Shown here: positions 55,955 to 63,359 of the stretch, in pieces | Numbering within the stretch: position 1 is the first letter of the stretch | How the letters are laid out: each line of letters starts with the position of its first letter | From: Sneathia sanguinegens | Lineage (GTDB): Bacteria; Fusobacteriota; Fusobacteriia; Fusobacteriales; Leptotrichiaceae | Strand: one strand, 5' to 3' | DNA: 64,000 bases | Assembly: GCF_042033325.1 (NCBI RefSeq) | Contig: NZ_CP160095.1 | Program-made: the position numbers and the translations under genes | The notes under the pieces: model-generated | Told to the model about the DNA's origin: nothing | Database searches by the model: none | What the model saw: only the letters and a program-made list of their open reading frames with translations

Positions 55955-56650
55955 ATGAGAGCAAATAATAGAAAAAATAATGAAATTAGAAAAATAAAAA
56001 TTACAAATAATTTTACAATTCATGCAGAAGGTTCAGTATTAATTGAAATAGGTGATACAAAAGTAATTTGTAATGCTACAGTAGAAGACAAAGTTCCTAA
56101 TTTTTTAAAAGGTAAGGGACAAGGTTGGGTTACAGCAGAGTATGCAATGTTACCAAGAGCAACTAATACTAGAAATAGAAGAGAAATACAAGTTGGAAGA
56201 CAAAATGGAAGATCTGTGGAAATACAAAGATTAATTGGTAGAGCATTAAGAGCAGCTATTGATTTGAAAAAATTAGGAGAAAGAACTATTACAATAGACT
56301 GTGATGTTATACAAGCAGATGGAGGAACAAGAACGGCTTCAATTACTGGGGGGTATTTGGCTATGGAATTAGCAATAACAAAGCTATTAAAAAATAATAC
56401 CTTATTAGAAAATCCAATAATTTCAAAAGTCGCAGCAATTAGTGTAGGAAAAGTACACGGAGAGTTATTACTAGATTTAGATTACTCGGAAGACTGTGTA
56501 GCAGATGTAGATATGAATATAATAATGAATGATAAAAATGAATTTATTGAAATTCAAGGAACTGGTGAAAATAGTACATTTAATTATGGTGAATTATTAA
56601 AATTCTTGGATTTAAGTAAGATAGCCTTTCAAGACTTATTCTTATTGTAG
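55955..56650 (+). CDS. rph: Ribonuclease PH
   Basis: A phosphorolytic 3'-5' exoribonuclease that trims tRNA precursors. The 231 aa carry EGSVLIEIGDTKVICNA, GQGWVTAEYAMLPRAT, the RNA/phosphate-binding RQNGRSVEIQRLIGRALR and IDCDVIQADGGTRTASITG, plus SVGKVHGELLLDLDY and ADVDMN. It is about 10 residues short of typical bacterial enzymes at the C-terminus. First gene of the unit; rlmN follows after 8 bp. Confidence 0.95.
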   Translation: MRANNRKNNEIRKIKITNNFTIHAEGSVLIEIGDTKVICNATVEDKVPNFLKGKGQGWVTAEYAMLPRATNTRNRREIQVGRQNGRSVEIQRLIGRALRAAIDLKKLGERTITIDCDVIQADGGTRTASITGGYLAMELAITKLLKNNTLLENPIISKVAAISVGKVHGELLLDLDYSEDCVADVDMNIIMNDKNEFIEIQGTGENSTFNYGELLKFLDLSKIAFQDLFLL

Positions 56651-56658
56651 GAGATATA

Positions 56659-57726
56659 ATGAAAAAAGATATACTAATACTTAGTATTGATGAAATAAAA
56701 CAAATATTGAGTGAAAATAATATACCCACTTATGTTGCAGGGCAAATATATGATTTTTTACATAAAAAATTAATTTTTTCTTTTGATGAATTTAATAATA
56801 TAAAAAAGGAAACAAGAGAATTATTAAAAACAATATTCTATATTCCAGATATGGTTAAGATACATACTATAGTTTCAAAAGATAAACAAAGTGAAAAATA
56901 TTTATTTAAATTAGAAAATAAATACTTATTAGAAAGTGTACTATTAAGTCACAATAATAGAAAGACACTATGTGTTTCATCACAAATAGGTTGTCCTTTA
57001 ATGTGTGATTTTTGTGCTACTGGAACTATGAAATTTGAAAAGAATTTAAAAGCATCAGAGATAATCTTACAATTTTATCTTATACAAAAGGAATTGAATA
57101 AAAGAAATCAAAAAATTTCAAATGTAGTTTATATGGGTATGGGAGAGCCTTTTTTAAATTATTCTTCAGTAATTTTATCAATAAATATTTTAAATAATGC
57201 AAAAGGTCAAAATATTTCAAAAAGAAATTTCACAATTTCTACTTCAGGCTTAATTGATAAAATAAAGCAATTAGCTATTGATGAAAAACAAATTCATTTG
57301 GCAATTTCATTGCACTCAGCTATACAAGAAATAAGAGACTCTATAATGCCTATCAATAAAAGATATAATTTACAAGATTTAAAAGAAGCACTAAAATTTT
57401 ATCAAGAAAAAACAAATAATAGAATAACATTTGAGTATATTTTAATTGATGACTTGAATATAGATAAAAAATCTACTAAGGCTTTGATAGATTTTGTTAA
57501 GAATTTTAATGCACATGTTAATTTAATTCCATATAATAGGGTCGTTGGTAAACCATATGTTAGACCAAGTAAAGAAGCACAACTTAAATTTTATAATTCA
57601 TTGAAAAATTATAATATTAATGTAACTTTAAGAGATACTAAAGGTCAAGATATTGCTGCAGCATGTGGGCAATTAAAAATAAAAAAGGAGAATGAAAACA
57701 ATGGCAAATATGTCAAAAATATTTAA
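56659..57726 (+). CDS. rlmN: 23S rRNA/tRNA adenine-C2 methyltransferase RlmN
   Basis: A radical-SAM enzyme that methylates C2 of A2503 in 23S rRNA and A37 in some tRNAs. In 355 aa the cluster motif CPLMCDFCATGTMKFEKNL (CxxxCxxC) follows CVSSQIG. Also present are VYMGMGEPFLN, the substrate region LAISLHSA and the C-terminal RDTKGQDIAAACGQL carrying the second catalytic Cys. An N-terminal helical domain occupies about 1-85. The 3' end overlaps the penicillin-binding protein gene. Confidence 0.95.
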   Translation: MKKDILILSIDEIKQILSENNIPTYVAGQIYDFLHKKLIFSFDEFNNIKKETRELLKTIFYIPDMVKIHTIVSKDKQSEKYLFKLENKYLLESVLLSHNNRKTLCVSSQIGCPLMCDFCATGTMKFEKNLKASEIILQFYLIQKELNKRNQKISNVVYMGMGEPFLNYSSVILSINILNNAKGQNISKRNFTISTSGLIDKIKQLAIDEKQIHLAISLHSAIQEIRDSIMPINKRYNLQDLKEALKFYQEKTNNRITFEYILIDDLNIDKKSTKALIDFVKNFNAHVNLIPYNRVVGKPYVRPSKEAQLKFYNSLKNYNINVTLRDTKGQDIAAACGQLKIKKENENNGKYVKNI

Positions 57727-59698
57727 ATATATATTTTTAGGAATCTTTGCATTTTTATTTATTTTTTTAGCATATACTATATTTGAAGTAAAAAGACAAT
57801 ATCCTACAGAAATGCTTGAAAATTACGAACCTTTAAAGCCATCAGTTATTTATGATATAAATGGTAAACAAATTGATGTATTAGCAATTGAAAATCGTGA
57901 TCCCATTTCTATTAATGAAGTACCTAAAGTAGTACAAAATGCTTTTATAGCAGTTGAAGATAAAAGATTTAGAAAACATCATGGAATAGATGTAGTAAGA
58001 TCATTGAAGGCATTATTTTTAAATGTTACTAAAACTGGTAGACAAGGTGGAAGTACAATAACTCAACAATTAGTAAAAAATGCTTTTTTAAGTTCAGAAA
58101 GAACTTTTAAAAGAAAACTTACTGAAGCAATTTTAGCAATAGAAATGGAAAGAATTTATACAAAAGATGAAATATTGGAGTATTATTTAAATACTATAAA
58201 TTTTGGTAGGGGAGCTTATGGAATCAAAAATGGGTCATTAAAATATTTTGGAGTTTTACCAAAAGATTTAACAATTGCACAAGCTGCAATTTTAGCAAGT
58301 ATACCAAAATCACCATCTAAGTATTCAAAAATTGAAAATGCTTTAGAAAGACAAAAATTAGTTTTAAGTTCTATGTATTCAGCAGGGTTTATAACAAAAG
58401 AACAATATGATAAGGCTTTAAAAGAAAAAATTAATTTTATAACCCCAAAAGAAATGGAAAAAAGAAGTGAAACACAAGAAATATCTAATTCAAATGTATC
58501 ACCAGAAGTTACAACAGTAGTGTTGGATGAAATGAAGAAGATATTACATATAGAAGATGATGATATTAAATTATTATTTAATGGATATAAAATATATTCT
58601 ACTATTGATATTAATATGCAAAAAGCAGCATATAAAGCATTTGAAACAAATTCTAATCTTAAAAGAAGGGCTGAATTACAAGGAGCATTAATTTCAATAG
58701 ATTCAACCAATGGTTTTGTTAAAGCTATGGTTGGAGGTAAAAATTATGTTAAGGGAGATTTTAATAGGGCTTTGTATGCAAAAAGACAACCTGGTTCATC
58801 ATTTAAACCAGTTGCATATCTTGCTGCTCTTCAAAAAGGAATACCGATGAACACAGTTTTAGAAGATTTACCTACTACCTTTGGAAGTTGGACTCCTAAA
58901 AATTATGATTGGAAATATAGATCAAATTTAACAATGTTGAAAGCTTTGCAAGTATCAAACAATGTAGCCTCAGTCAAAGTTTTAGACTTAGCTGGAATAG
59001 ATGCAGCTAAAAAAATATGGTTGGATGCTGGTGTAACTTCAACACATTTTCCTAATGATTTAACTTTAGCATTAGGTTCAATTACTACAACACCATTAGA
59101 TATGGCAAGATTTTATGCTGCTTTGTCAAATGGTGGTTATAAAGTAGAGCCTCAATTTATTTATAAAATAGAAAATCGTTATGGTGAAGTTATATATGAA
59201 GCAGATGTTAATAAAAAGCAAATATATAATACTGAAGATGTTGCATTAATGACATATATGCTACAAAAAGTTATAGAAAAAGGTACAGGTCAATCAGCAA
59301 AATTATTTAAAAATGGTAAATTAATTCCAATGGCAGGTAAAACAGGAACAACAAGTGATTATGTTTCAGCTTGGTTTACAGGTTATACTCCTACATTAGC
59401 TACTGTAGTTTATGTGGGAAATGATGATAATAAGACTATGGGTAAAGGTATGTCTGGTTCATCAGCTGCTATACCAATTTGGAAGAACTATATGCAAGCA
59501 GTTGTAAATTTACCAAATTATAATAATACAAATTTTGACTACATTTTAGATGGACTAATGAATGGTAGTCTAGAGCAGTATACAATAGATGTTCTTAATG
59601 GTATGTTAGATGTTGATGGAGTCAATGCAGAACCGGCATTATTTAAAGCAGGAACAGCACCATTGGAATCTGAAAGTGTAAATATTTTTCAATATTAG
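57701..59698 (+). CDS. Class A penicillin-binding protein (PBP1A-like)
   Basis: A bifunctional peptidoglycan synthase. The start is placed at ATG 57701 (665 aa), about 10 nt after AAAGGAG; ATG 57692 is too close to that site. An N-terminal helix (about 8-28) anchors it. The glycosyltransferase domain has AFIAVEDKRFRKHHGID (catalytic Glu), GRQGGSTITQQLVKN and NTINFGRGAYGI. The transpeptidase has SSFK (nucleophile Ser366), SNN and KTGT (547-550). The C-terminus ends soon after the transpeptidase domain, without PASTA or OB extensions. Confidence 0.94.
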   Translation: MANMSKIFKYIFLGIFAFLFIFLAYTIFEVKRQYPTEMLENYEPLKPSVIYDINGKQIDVLAIENRDPISINEVPKVVQNAFIAVEDKRFRKHHGIDVVRSLKALFLNVTKTGRQGGSTITQQLVKNAFLSSERTFKRKLTEAILAIEMERIYTKDEILEYYLNTINFGRGAYGIKNGSLKYFGVLPKDLTIAQAAILASIPKSPSKYSKIENALERQKLVLSSMYSAGFITKEQYDKALKEKINFITPKEMEKRSETQEISNSNVSPEVTTVVLDEMKKILHIEDDDIKLLFNGYKIYSTIDINMQKAAYKAFETNSNLKRRAELQGALISIDSTNGFVKAMVGGKNYVKGDFNRALYAKRQPGSSFKPVAYLAALQKGIPMNTVLEDLPTTFGSWTPKNYDWKYRSNLTMLKALQVSNNVASVKVLDLAGIDAAKKIWLDAGVTSTHFPNDLTLALGSITTTPLDMARFYAALSNGGYKVEPQFIYKIENRYGEVIYEADVNKKQIYNTEDVALMTYMLQKVIEKGTGQSAKLFKNGKLIPMAGKTGTTSDYVSAWFTGYTPTLATVVYVGNDDNKTMGKGMSGSSAAIPIWKNYMQAVVNLPNYNNTNFDYILDGLMNGSLEQYTIDVLNGMLDVDGVNAEPALFKAGTAPLESESVNIFQY

Positions 59699-59706
59699 GA
59701 GAAATT

Positions 59707-60591
59707 ATGAAAGCAGGGTTTATTGCTATTGTTGGTAGACCAAATGTTGGTAAATCAACACTTATGAATAAGTTAATTGATGAAAAATTAGCTATTATAT
59801 CAGATAAAGCAGGTACAACAAGAGATCAAATAAGAGGTATATCAAATTTAGGAGAAAATCAATATATTTTCTTTGATACACCTGGGATTCATAAGCCACA
59901 ACATCTTTTGGGTGAATATATGACAACTGTTGCGTTAAATACATTAAATGAGGCAGATTTAATACTTTTTTTAATTGATGGGACTAAAAAAATAGGGTCT
60001 GGTGATAAATTTGTTAATGAAAATATTAAAAAGGTTAATAAGCCTTGCATCATATTAATAAATAAAGCTGATAATTTAACAGACGAAGAGTTGGAAGAAA
60101 AAAAAGTTGAAATAAAAGAAAATTTGGGAGAATTTGTTGATATTTTAACAATTTCGGCACAGTATTCTATAGGTATACATAAAATTTATGATATATGTTC
60201 AAAGTATCTTTCATCAGATGTTTGGTTTTATCCAGAAGACTATTATACGGATATGCCAGTTAATAAAATAGTTGTGGAAGTTATAAGGGAAAAAATATTA
60301 CATCTAACAAGAGATGAAATTCCACATAGTGTTGGAGTAGAGATAATAAATGTACTTACAAAGCCAAATATTAGACATTATGATGTCAATATTTATGTTG
60401 AAAGACCATCACAAAAAGGTATAATAATTGGTGAAAATGGTAAGTTAATAAAGGAAATTGGAATAAGATCTAGAAAAGAAATAGAAAATTTAATAGGTCT
60501 AAAAGTTAATCTAAATATTTGGGTTAAAGTTAAAAAGAAGTGGAGAAAAAATAAAAAGTTTTTAGAAGAATTAGGTTATAAACTACAATAA
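59707..60591 (+). CDS. era: GTPase Era
   Basis: Era binds the 3' end of 16S rRNA and helps 30S maturation. The 294 aa show G1 GRPNVGKSTLMNKL, G2 GTTRDQIRG, G3 DTPGIHKP, G4 NKAD, G5 SAQ and a C-terminal KH domain (about 200-294, with the GENGKLIKEIGIRSR helix-turn-helix and NIWVKVKKKWRKN). It is the last gene of the unit, followed by a terminator and the accessory region. Confidence 0.97.
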   Translation: MKAGFIAIVGRPNVGKSTLMNKLIDEKLAIISDKAGTTRDQIRGISNLGENQYIFFDTPGIHKPQHLLGEYMTTVALNTLNEADLILFLIDGTKKIGSGDKFVNENIKKVNKPCIILINKADNLTDEELEEKKVEIKENLGEFVDILTISAQYSIGIHKIYDICSKYLSSDVWFYPEDYYTDMPVNKIVVEVIREKILHLTRDEIPHSVGVEIINVLTKPNIRHYDVNIYVERPSQKGIIIGENGKLIKEIGIRSRKEIENLIGLKVNLNIWVKVKKKWRKNKKFLEELGYKLQ

Positions 60592-60615
60592 AGAAATAGT
60601 ACCAAGAATATTTTG

Positions 60616-60643
60616 AACTGACCGCAGGAGGTCAGTTTTTTTA
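60616..60643 (+). terminator. Terminator after era
   Basis: An 8-bp stem (AACTGACC, loop GCAGGA, GGTCAGTT) followed by TTTTTTA. It marks the boundary between core genes and the cassette array. The stretch from here to the first repeat (60644-60797) shows only short broken frames, one ending IKKIFKELNAKV at the repeat. Confidence 0.88.
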
Positions 60644-60797
60644 TGTCAAAAAAGTTAAAAAGTGGAATATAAAATATTTGATTCAGTTATAAAATTTTAT
60701 AGATTTTAATATTTAAAAGTGGTAAAATAAAAAAAATAGCTTACAATGATTTAGATTAAATGGTATTAAAAAAATTTTTAAGGAATTAAATGCAAAA

Positions 60798-60827
60798 GTT
60801 TTACCCACATGAGTGGGGGGTGATCCT
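60798..60827 (+). repeat. Solitary type I-E CRISPR-like repeat R1
   Basis: A 30-nt element: GTTTTA, arm CCCAC, loop ATGA, arm GTGGG, then GGGTGATCCT. It has one extra G relative to the others. Both arm positions changed from the R2 version (CCCGC/GCGGG) are compensatory, preserving the 5-bp stem. Confidence 0.85.
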
Positions 60828-60865
60828 CAACACATTTTATATTAAGAATAATAGGGAGTATATAG

Positions 60866-61045
60866 CAAAAAAGAAATGGTGTTAATTTAGATGATATATA
60901 TGATGTATTATTAAATGGTAAAGTTGGAACCTTAAGAATAGATAAAAATGGACAAAAAAGTAAAAAATTATTTAATGATAAAGTAAGTGTATCAATTAAT
61001 CCAGATACAGGGAATTTAATACAAGTTAATCCATACAATAGATAG
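60866..61045 (+). pseudogene. Toxin C-terminal remnant 1
   Basis: An open stretch without a start codon, encoding 59 residues that include NLDDIYDVLLNGKVGTL and end in SINPDTGNLIQVNPYNR. The look is that of the C-terminal tip of a polymorphic toxin (INPDTGNLIQVNP is typical of such endings). It starts about 40 nt after repeat R1, is preceded by stop codons in all relevant frames, and is followed 10 bp later by a small acidic gene, as toxin-immunity pairs are. The toxin type is unknown. Confidence 0.55.
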
Positions 61046-61055
61046 GAGATTATGT

Positions 61056-61280
61056 ATGAAAATATTAATAACAGAAGAAGAAAAACAAATAATAAGAAAA
61101 TATATGGAAAATGCAGATAATTATATTGATAAAGAGGTGTCATGGGATGAATATGTAGAATTTCAATTTGAACTAGATGATGTTATTATATCTTTATTTG
61201 ATAGAAATCAAAATTCAACTAAAGAAAGTGCATTAGTACAAAAGGTGTATGATGATATATATTATAGAAATAAAAAATAG
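61056..61280 (+). CDS. Small acidic protein, putative immunity protein
   Basis: A 74-aa acidic helical protein (begins KILITEEEKQIIRKYMENAD, contains DEYVEFQFELDDVIISLFD). AGGAG at 61044-61048 gives good spacing to ATG 61056. Position directly after a toxin C-terminal remnant and its negative charge suggest an immunity protein for that toxin; it is not related in sequence to the IEILD-ending family further along. Family not recognised. Confidence 0.5.
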   Translation: MKILITEEEKQIIRKYMENADNYIDKEVSWDEYVEFQFELDDVIISLFDRNQNSTKESALVQKVYDDIYYRNKK

Positions 61281-61297
61281 AGCAACTGTATGATGTG

Positions 61298-61326
61298 GTT
61301 TTACCCGCATGAGCGGGGGTGATCCT
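61298..61326 (+). repeat. Solitary type I-E CRISPR-like repeat R2 (consensus copy)
   Basis: 29 nt: GTTTTA, CCCGC, ATGA, GCGGG, GGTGATCCT. From memory, the type I-E repeats of lactobacilli and bifidobacteria have the same flanks and arms and differ chiefly in the loop, so the match is about 24 of 28. The nearest other copies lie about 470 nt away on each side. Confidence 0.88.
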
Positions 61327-61404
61327 AAAATTGAAATATATGAAACTAAAAAATTCTTAATACATTATTCTAGAACTGGAGTTCATATAGTACCTCAAAA
61401 ATAA
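61309..61404 (+). pseudogene. Toxin C-terminal remnant 2
   Basis: A frame beginning at the ATG inside repeat R2 and running MSGGDPKIEIYETKKF then LIHYSRTGVHIVPQK to a TAA. The IHYS-TG-HIVP ending recalls polymorphic toxin type 50 proteins as I remember them. No ribosome-binding site is seen, so it is probably a promoterless toxin tip. A homologous tip without a repeat occurs at 62848-62931. Confidence 0.5.
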
Positions 61405-61415
61405 GGAGATATAAA

Positions 61416-61613
61416 ATGAAAATTTTAGAAAAAATGAAATTATCAGAAAAAAAATATATAAATATATATTTCAACGATGGTAATATTTTGGAAAATGTTT
61501 ATTGTGATATGTTCCATTGGTCTCAAGATGAAGAAGAAGAGAATATGCTTGAAATAGGAGTATATTTAATAAATGAAAGTGAGATAAAAGACATAGAAAT
61601 ATTAAATGACTAA
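61416..61613 (+). CDS. Putative immunity protein, IEILD family (copy 1)
   Basis: A 65-aa acidic protein: KILEKMKLSEKKYINIYFND, then a Glu-rich loop (DEEEENMLEIGV) and the ending ESEIKDIEILND. AAGGAGATATAAA precedes the ATG. The C-terminal S/E-E-I-x-x-IEILD signature is shared with the proteins at 62093, 62640 and 62933 and with a truncated copy at 61662. It follows toxin remnant 2, the arrangement of a cognate immunity gene. It may adopt an Sm-like beta fold, judged by strand pattern only. Confidence 0.55.
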   Translation: MKILEKMKLSEKKYINIYFNDGNILENVYCDMFHWSQDEEEENMLEIGVYLINESEIKDIEILND

Positions 61614-61661
61614 GTTTTTTTATTGGAAGTTCGTATTATGATATAAGTATTGGAGGAGAGT

Positions 61662-61754
61662 TATTATGAAACTTGGTTAGCAAAATTTGATTTAAGAACA
61701 GGTGGTTTAGAAATTGAAGTAGATGATATAGAATCAATAGAGATATTAGATTAG
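61662..61754 (+). pseudogene. 5'-truncated IEILD-family immunity gene
   Basis: The frame YYETWLAKFDLRTGGLEIEV to DDIESIEILD matches the C-terminal half of the 62093 and 62640 genes. The first half is missing and replaced by unrelated sequence (GGAGGAGAGT directly before). It shows past deletion or recombination in the array. Confidence 0.7.
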
Positions 61755-61762
61755 GGGTAAAT

Positions 61763-61822
61763 ATGTCAGACATAAAAAAAGAATTAAGAAGTTTTAACCG
61801 CATGAGCGGGGGTAATCCATAA
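61763..61822 (+). pseudogene. Gene start cut by repeat R3 (MSDIKKELRSF)
   Basis: ATG 61763 follows a GGGGTAAAT site and encodes MSDIKKELRSF before running into repeat R3 and a stop. The same start recurs before R4 (62311) and R5 (63136), each time cut at the same point by the repeat. It appears to be the 5' end of a lost gene. Confidence 0.55.
61791..61818 (+). repeat. Solitary type I-E CRISPR-like repeat R3 (decayed)
   Basis: 28 nt: GTTTTA, ACCGC, ATGA, GCGGG, GGTAATCC. It differs from R2 by C to A in the left arm and G to A in the tail, and lacks the last T. Confidence 0.8.
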
Positions 61823-61847
61823 ATCATATTTTAAAGATAGTGATAAA

Positions 61848-62078
61848 ATGACTGATAATGAATATAAAGATAAAATTAGGGAGTTGCAAAAGAAAATAAG
61901 GGGAAAAGGTGAAATAATTGTTAAAGAAAATAAAAATTCTTATGAATATATTGAAAATTATTCTCACAATAGTGATATAGGAGAAACTTGGGATAGAATA
62001 AAATTAATGTATTATGACACTAAAAAGACTAGAACAACATATTCTAAGAAAGGATATCATGTGTATCCTGTATATTAA
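61848..62078 (+). CDS. Toxin C-terminal domain, duplicated (copy A)
   Basis: A 76-aa frame beginning MTDNEYKDKIRELQKKI and ending KKTRTTYSKKGYHVYPVY. The ending aligns with toxin remnants 2 and 3 (ETKK..IHYS.TG.HIVP), so all three are versions of one toxin tip. The frame stays open upstream into repeat R3 but has no good ribosome-binding site, so it may be a silent cassette. Residues 1-76 are identical to those of copy B at 62394-62624. It is followed by an immunity-like gene after 14 bp. Confidence 0.55.
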   Translation: MTDNEYKDKIRELQKKIRGKGEIIVKENKNSYEYIENYSHNSDIGETWDRIKLMYYDTKKTRTTYSKKGYHVYPVY

Positions 62079-62092
62079 AAAAGGAGAGATAT

Positions 62093-62302
62093 ATGTTAAA
62101 AGATGAATTATTAAAAAATATAGGTAAAACTATGAATGTAAATACCAAAATAAAAGCAAAATATGAATATAAAAACCTTAAATTAGTTAAAGTATATTAT
62201 GATGAGGATTATTATGAAACATGGTTAGCAAGATTTGATTTAGGCACATGTGGTTTAGAAATTGAAGTAGATGATATAGAATCAATAGAGATATTAGATT
62301 AG
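62093..62302 (+). CDS. Putative immunity protein, IEILD family (copy 2)
   Basis: A 69-aa protein with AAGGAGAGATAT before its ATG. It starts LKDELLKNIGKTMNV and ends GLEIEVDDIESIEILD. It is the apparent partner of toxin copy A. Compared with copy 3 at 62640, the first 16 and last 35 residues are similar and the middle (NTKIKAKYEYKNLKLVKV) differs in length, which suggests mosaic recombination. Confidence 0.6.
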   Translation: MLKDELLKNIGKTMNVNTKIKAKYEYKNLKLVKVYYDEDYYETWLARFDLGTCGLEIEVDDIESIEILD

Positions 62303-62336
62303 GAGTAAATATGTCAGACATAAAAAAAATTAAGAA

Positions 62337-62364
62337 GTTTTAACTGCATGAGCGGGGGTGATCC
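62337..62364 (+). repeat. Solitary type I-E CRISPR-like repeat R4 (decayed)
   Basis: 28 nt: GTTTTA, ACTGC, ATGA, GCGGG, GGTGATCC, with two left-arm changes versus R2. The upstream flank repeats that of R3 and R5. Confidence 0.8.
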
Positions 62365-62393
62365 ATAAATCATATTTTAAAAATAGTGATAAA

Positions 62394-62624
62394 ATGACTG
62401 ATAATGAATATAAAGATAAAATTAGGGAGTTGCAAAAGAAAATAAGGGGAAAAGGTGAAATAATTGTTAAAGAAAATAAAAATTCTTATGAATATATTGA
62501 AAATTATTCTCACAATAGTGATATAGGAGAAACTTGGGATAGAATAAAATTAATGTATTATGACACTAAAAAGACTAGAACAACATATTCTAAGAAAGGA
62601 TATCATGTGTATCCTGTATATTAA
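62394..62624 (+). CDS. Toxin C-terminal domain, duplicated (copy B)
   Basis: Identical at the protein level to copy A over 76 residues. The frame can also be read from GTG 62358 inside repeat R4, adding HKSYFKNSDK. The DNA match to copy A continues through the intergenic region (one extra A) into the first 40 nt of the next gene, so a segment of about 290 bp was duplicated very recently. There is no promoter or strong ribosome-binding site. Confidence 0.55.
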   Translation: MTDNEYKDKIRELQKKIRGKGEIIVKENKNSYEYIENYSHNSDIGETWDRIKLMYYDTKKTRTTYSKKGYHVYPVY

Positions 62625-62639
62625 AAAAAGGAGAGATAT

Positions 62640-62837
62640 ATGTTAAAAGATGAATTATTAAAAAATATAGGTAAAACTATGAATGTAAAATCATACCATG
62701 AATATCAAAGTATTAAATTAGTTGAAGTATATTATGATGAGAATTATTATGAAACTTGGTTAGCAAAATTTGATTTAGGTCTATGTGGTTTAGAAATTAA
62801 AGTAGATAATATAAAATCAATAGAAATATTAGATTAG
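62640..62837 (+). CDS. Putative immunity protein, IEILD family (copy 3)
   Basis: A 65-aa protein starting LKDELLKNIGKTMNV and ending GLEIKVDNIKSIEILD, behind AAAGGAGAGATAT. It is paired with toxin copy B. It diverges from copy 2 in the centre (KSYHEYQSIKLVEVYYDEN) although the toxin tips beside the two genes are identical, which would be odd for strict cognate pairs. Confidence 0.6.
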   Translation: MLKDELLKNIGKTMNVKSYHEYQSIKLVEVYYDENYYETWLAKFDLGLCGLEIKVDNIKSIEILD

Positions 62838-62847
62838 GAGTAAAAAT

Positions 62848-62931
62848 AAAACTGAAATATATGAAACTAAAAAATACTCAATACATTATTCTAAAACAGG
62901 AATACATATAGTGCCTAGAAAGGAAAATTAA
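62848..62931 (+). pseudogene. Toxin C-terminal remnant 3
   Basis: The frame TEIYETKKYSIHYSKTGIHI then VPRKEN and stop, a close relative of remnant 2. It begins 10 nt after the previous stop, with no repeat in between, so a junction has lost or never had the hairpin. Followed 1 nt later by the ATG of an immunity-like gene. Confidence 0.55.
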
Positions 62932-62932
62932 T

Positions 62933-63127
62933 ATGATTACAATAGAAGAAATGATAAATGCTGAGGGACATCATATAAATTTAACATTAACAAATGGAAA
63001 TTATTATAAAAATCTATTAGCATTTGAGTATTTTGAAGCTGAAAGCGAAGAAGAAGAAAATAGTCTAGACGTTGAAATTTTTATGATAGGGCAATCAGAA
63101 ATAGAAAAAATAGAAATACTAGACTAG
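62933..63127 (+). CDS. Putative immunity protein, IEILD family (copy 4)
   Basis: A 64-aa acidic protein: ITIEEMINAEGHHINLTLTN, Glu-rich loop (ESEEEENSLDVEIF) and ending SEIEKIEILD. It is most like copy 1 in layout (both have a run of Glu before the LEIGV/LDVEIF strand). Weak AAGGAAA site. Partner of toxin remnant 3. Confidence 0.55.
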   Translation: MITIEEMINAEGHHINLTLTNGNYYKNLLAFEYFEAESEEEENSLDVEIFMIGQSEIEKIEILD

Positions 63128-63163
63128 GAGTCAATATGTCAGACATAAAAAAAGAATTAAGAA

Positions 63164-63192
63164 GTTTTACCCGCATGAGCTGGGGTGATCCT
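63164..63192 (+). repeat. Solitary type I-E CRISPR-like repeat R5
   Basis: 29 nt: GTTTTA, CCCGC, ATGA, GCTGG, GGTGATCCT, with one right-arm change versus R2. On its left is the cut MSDIKKELRSF start; on its right, the minus-strand DUF2513-like fragment begins immediately. Confidence 0.85.
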
Positions 63193-63313
63193 GGTATTTA
63201 ATTTCTTCGTCTGTATATCCGTCAATTTCAATGTTATATACTGGCATTTTGTCGTTTCCATTTTCTTCGACATATAATAATATTTGCCTTATTAAGTCTT
63301 TATCTAATATCAT
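63167..63313 (-). pseudogene. N-terminal fragment of a DUF2513-like gene truncated at R5
   Basis: From ATG 63313 (site AAGGAG) the frame gives MILDKDLIRQILLYVEENGN and NIEIDGYTDEEIKYQ, the N-terminus of DUF2513 proteins, usually found in phages and mobile DNA and about 110 aa or more. It then enters R5, which supplies DHPSSCG and a stop. Only about 41 genuine residues remain. The cut coincides exactly with the repeat edge. Confidence 0.7.
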
Positions 63314-63333
63314 TTATTTCTCCTTAATTAACT

Positions 63334-63359
63334 AAAAAAAGCACCCTTAATGAGTGCTT
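63334..63359 (-). terminator. Terminator at the 3' end of the structured RNA
   Basis: Read on the minus strand, AGCAC-C pairs with G-GTGCT around ATTAA, followed by TTTTTTTAG. It lies between the structured RNA and the DUF2513-like start. Confidence 0.75.

Noticed and set aside
61298..62364. Repeat as a protein-coding hinge (FTRMSGGDP) joined in frame to the toxin tip
   Set aside because: It reads in frame at R2, but the toxin tips after R3 and R4 are in a different frame relative to the repeat and R1 has an extra G. A conserved coding hinge is therefore not supported by all copies.
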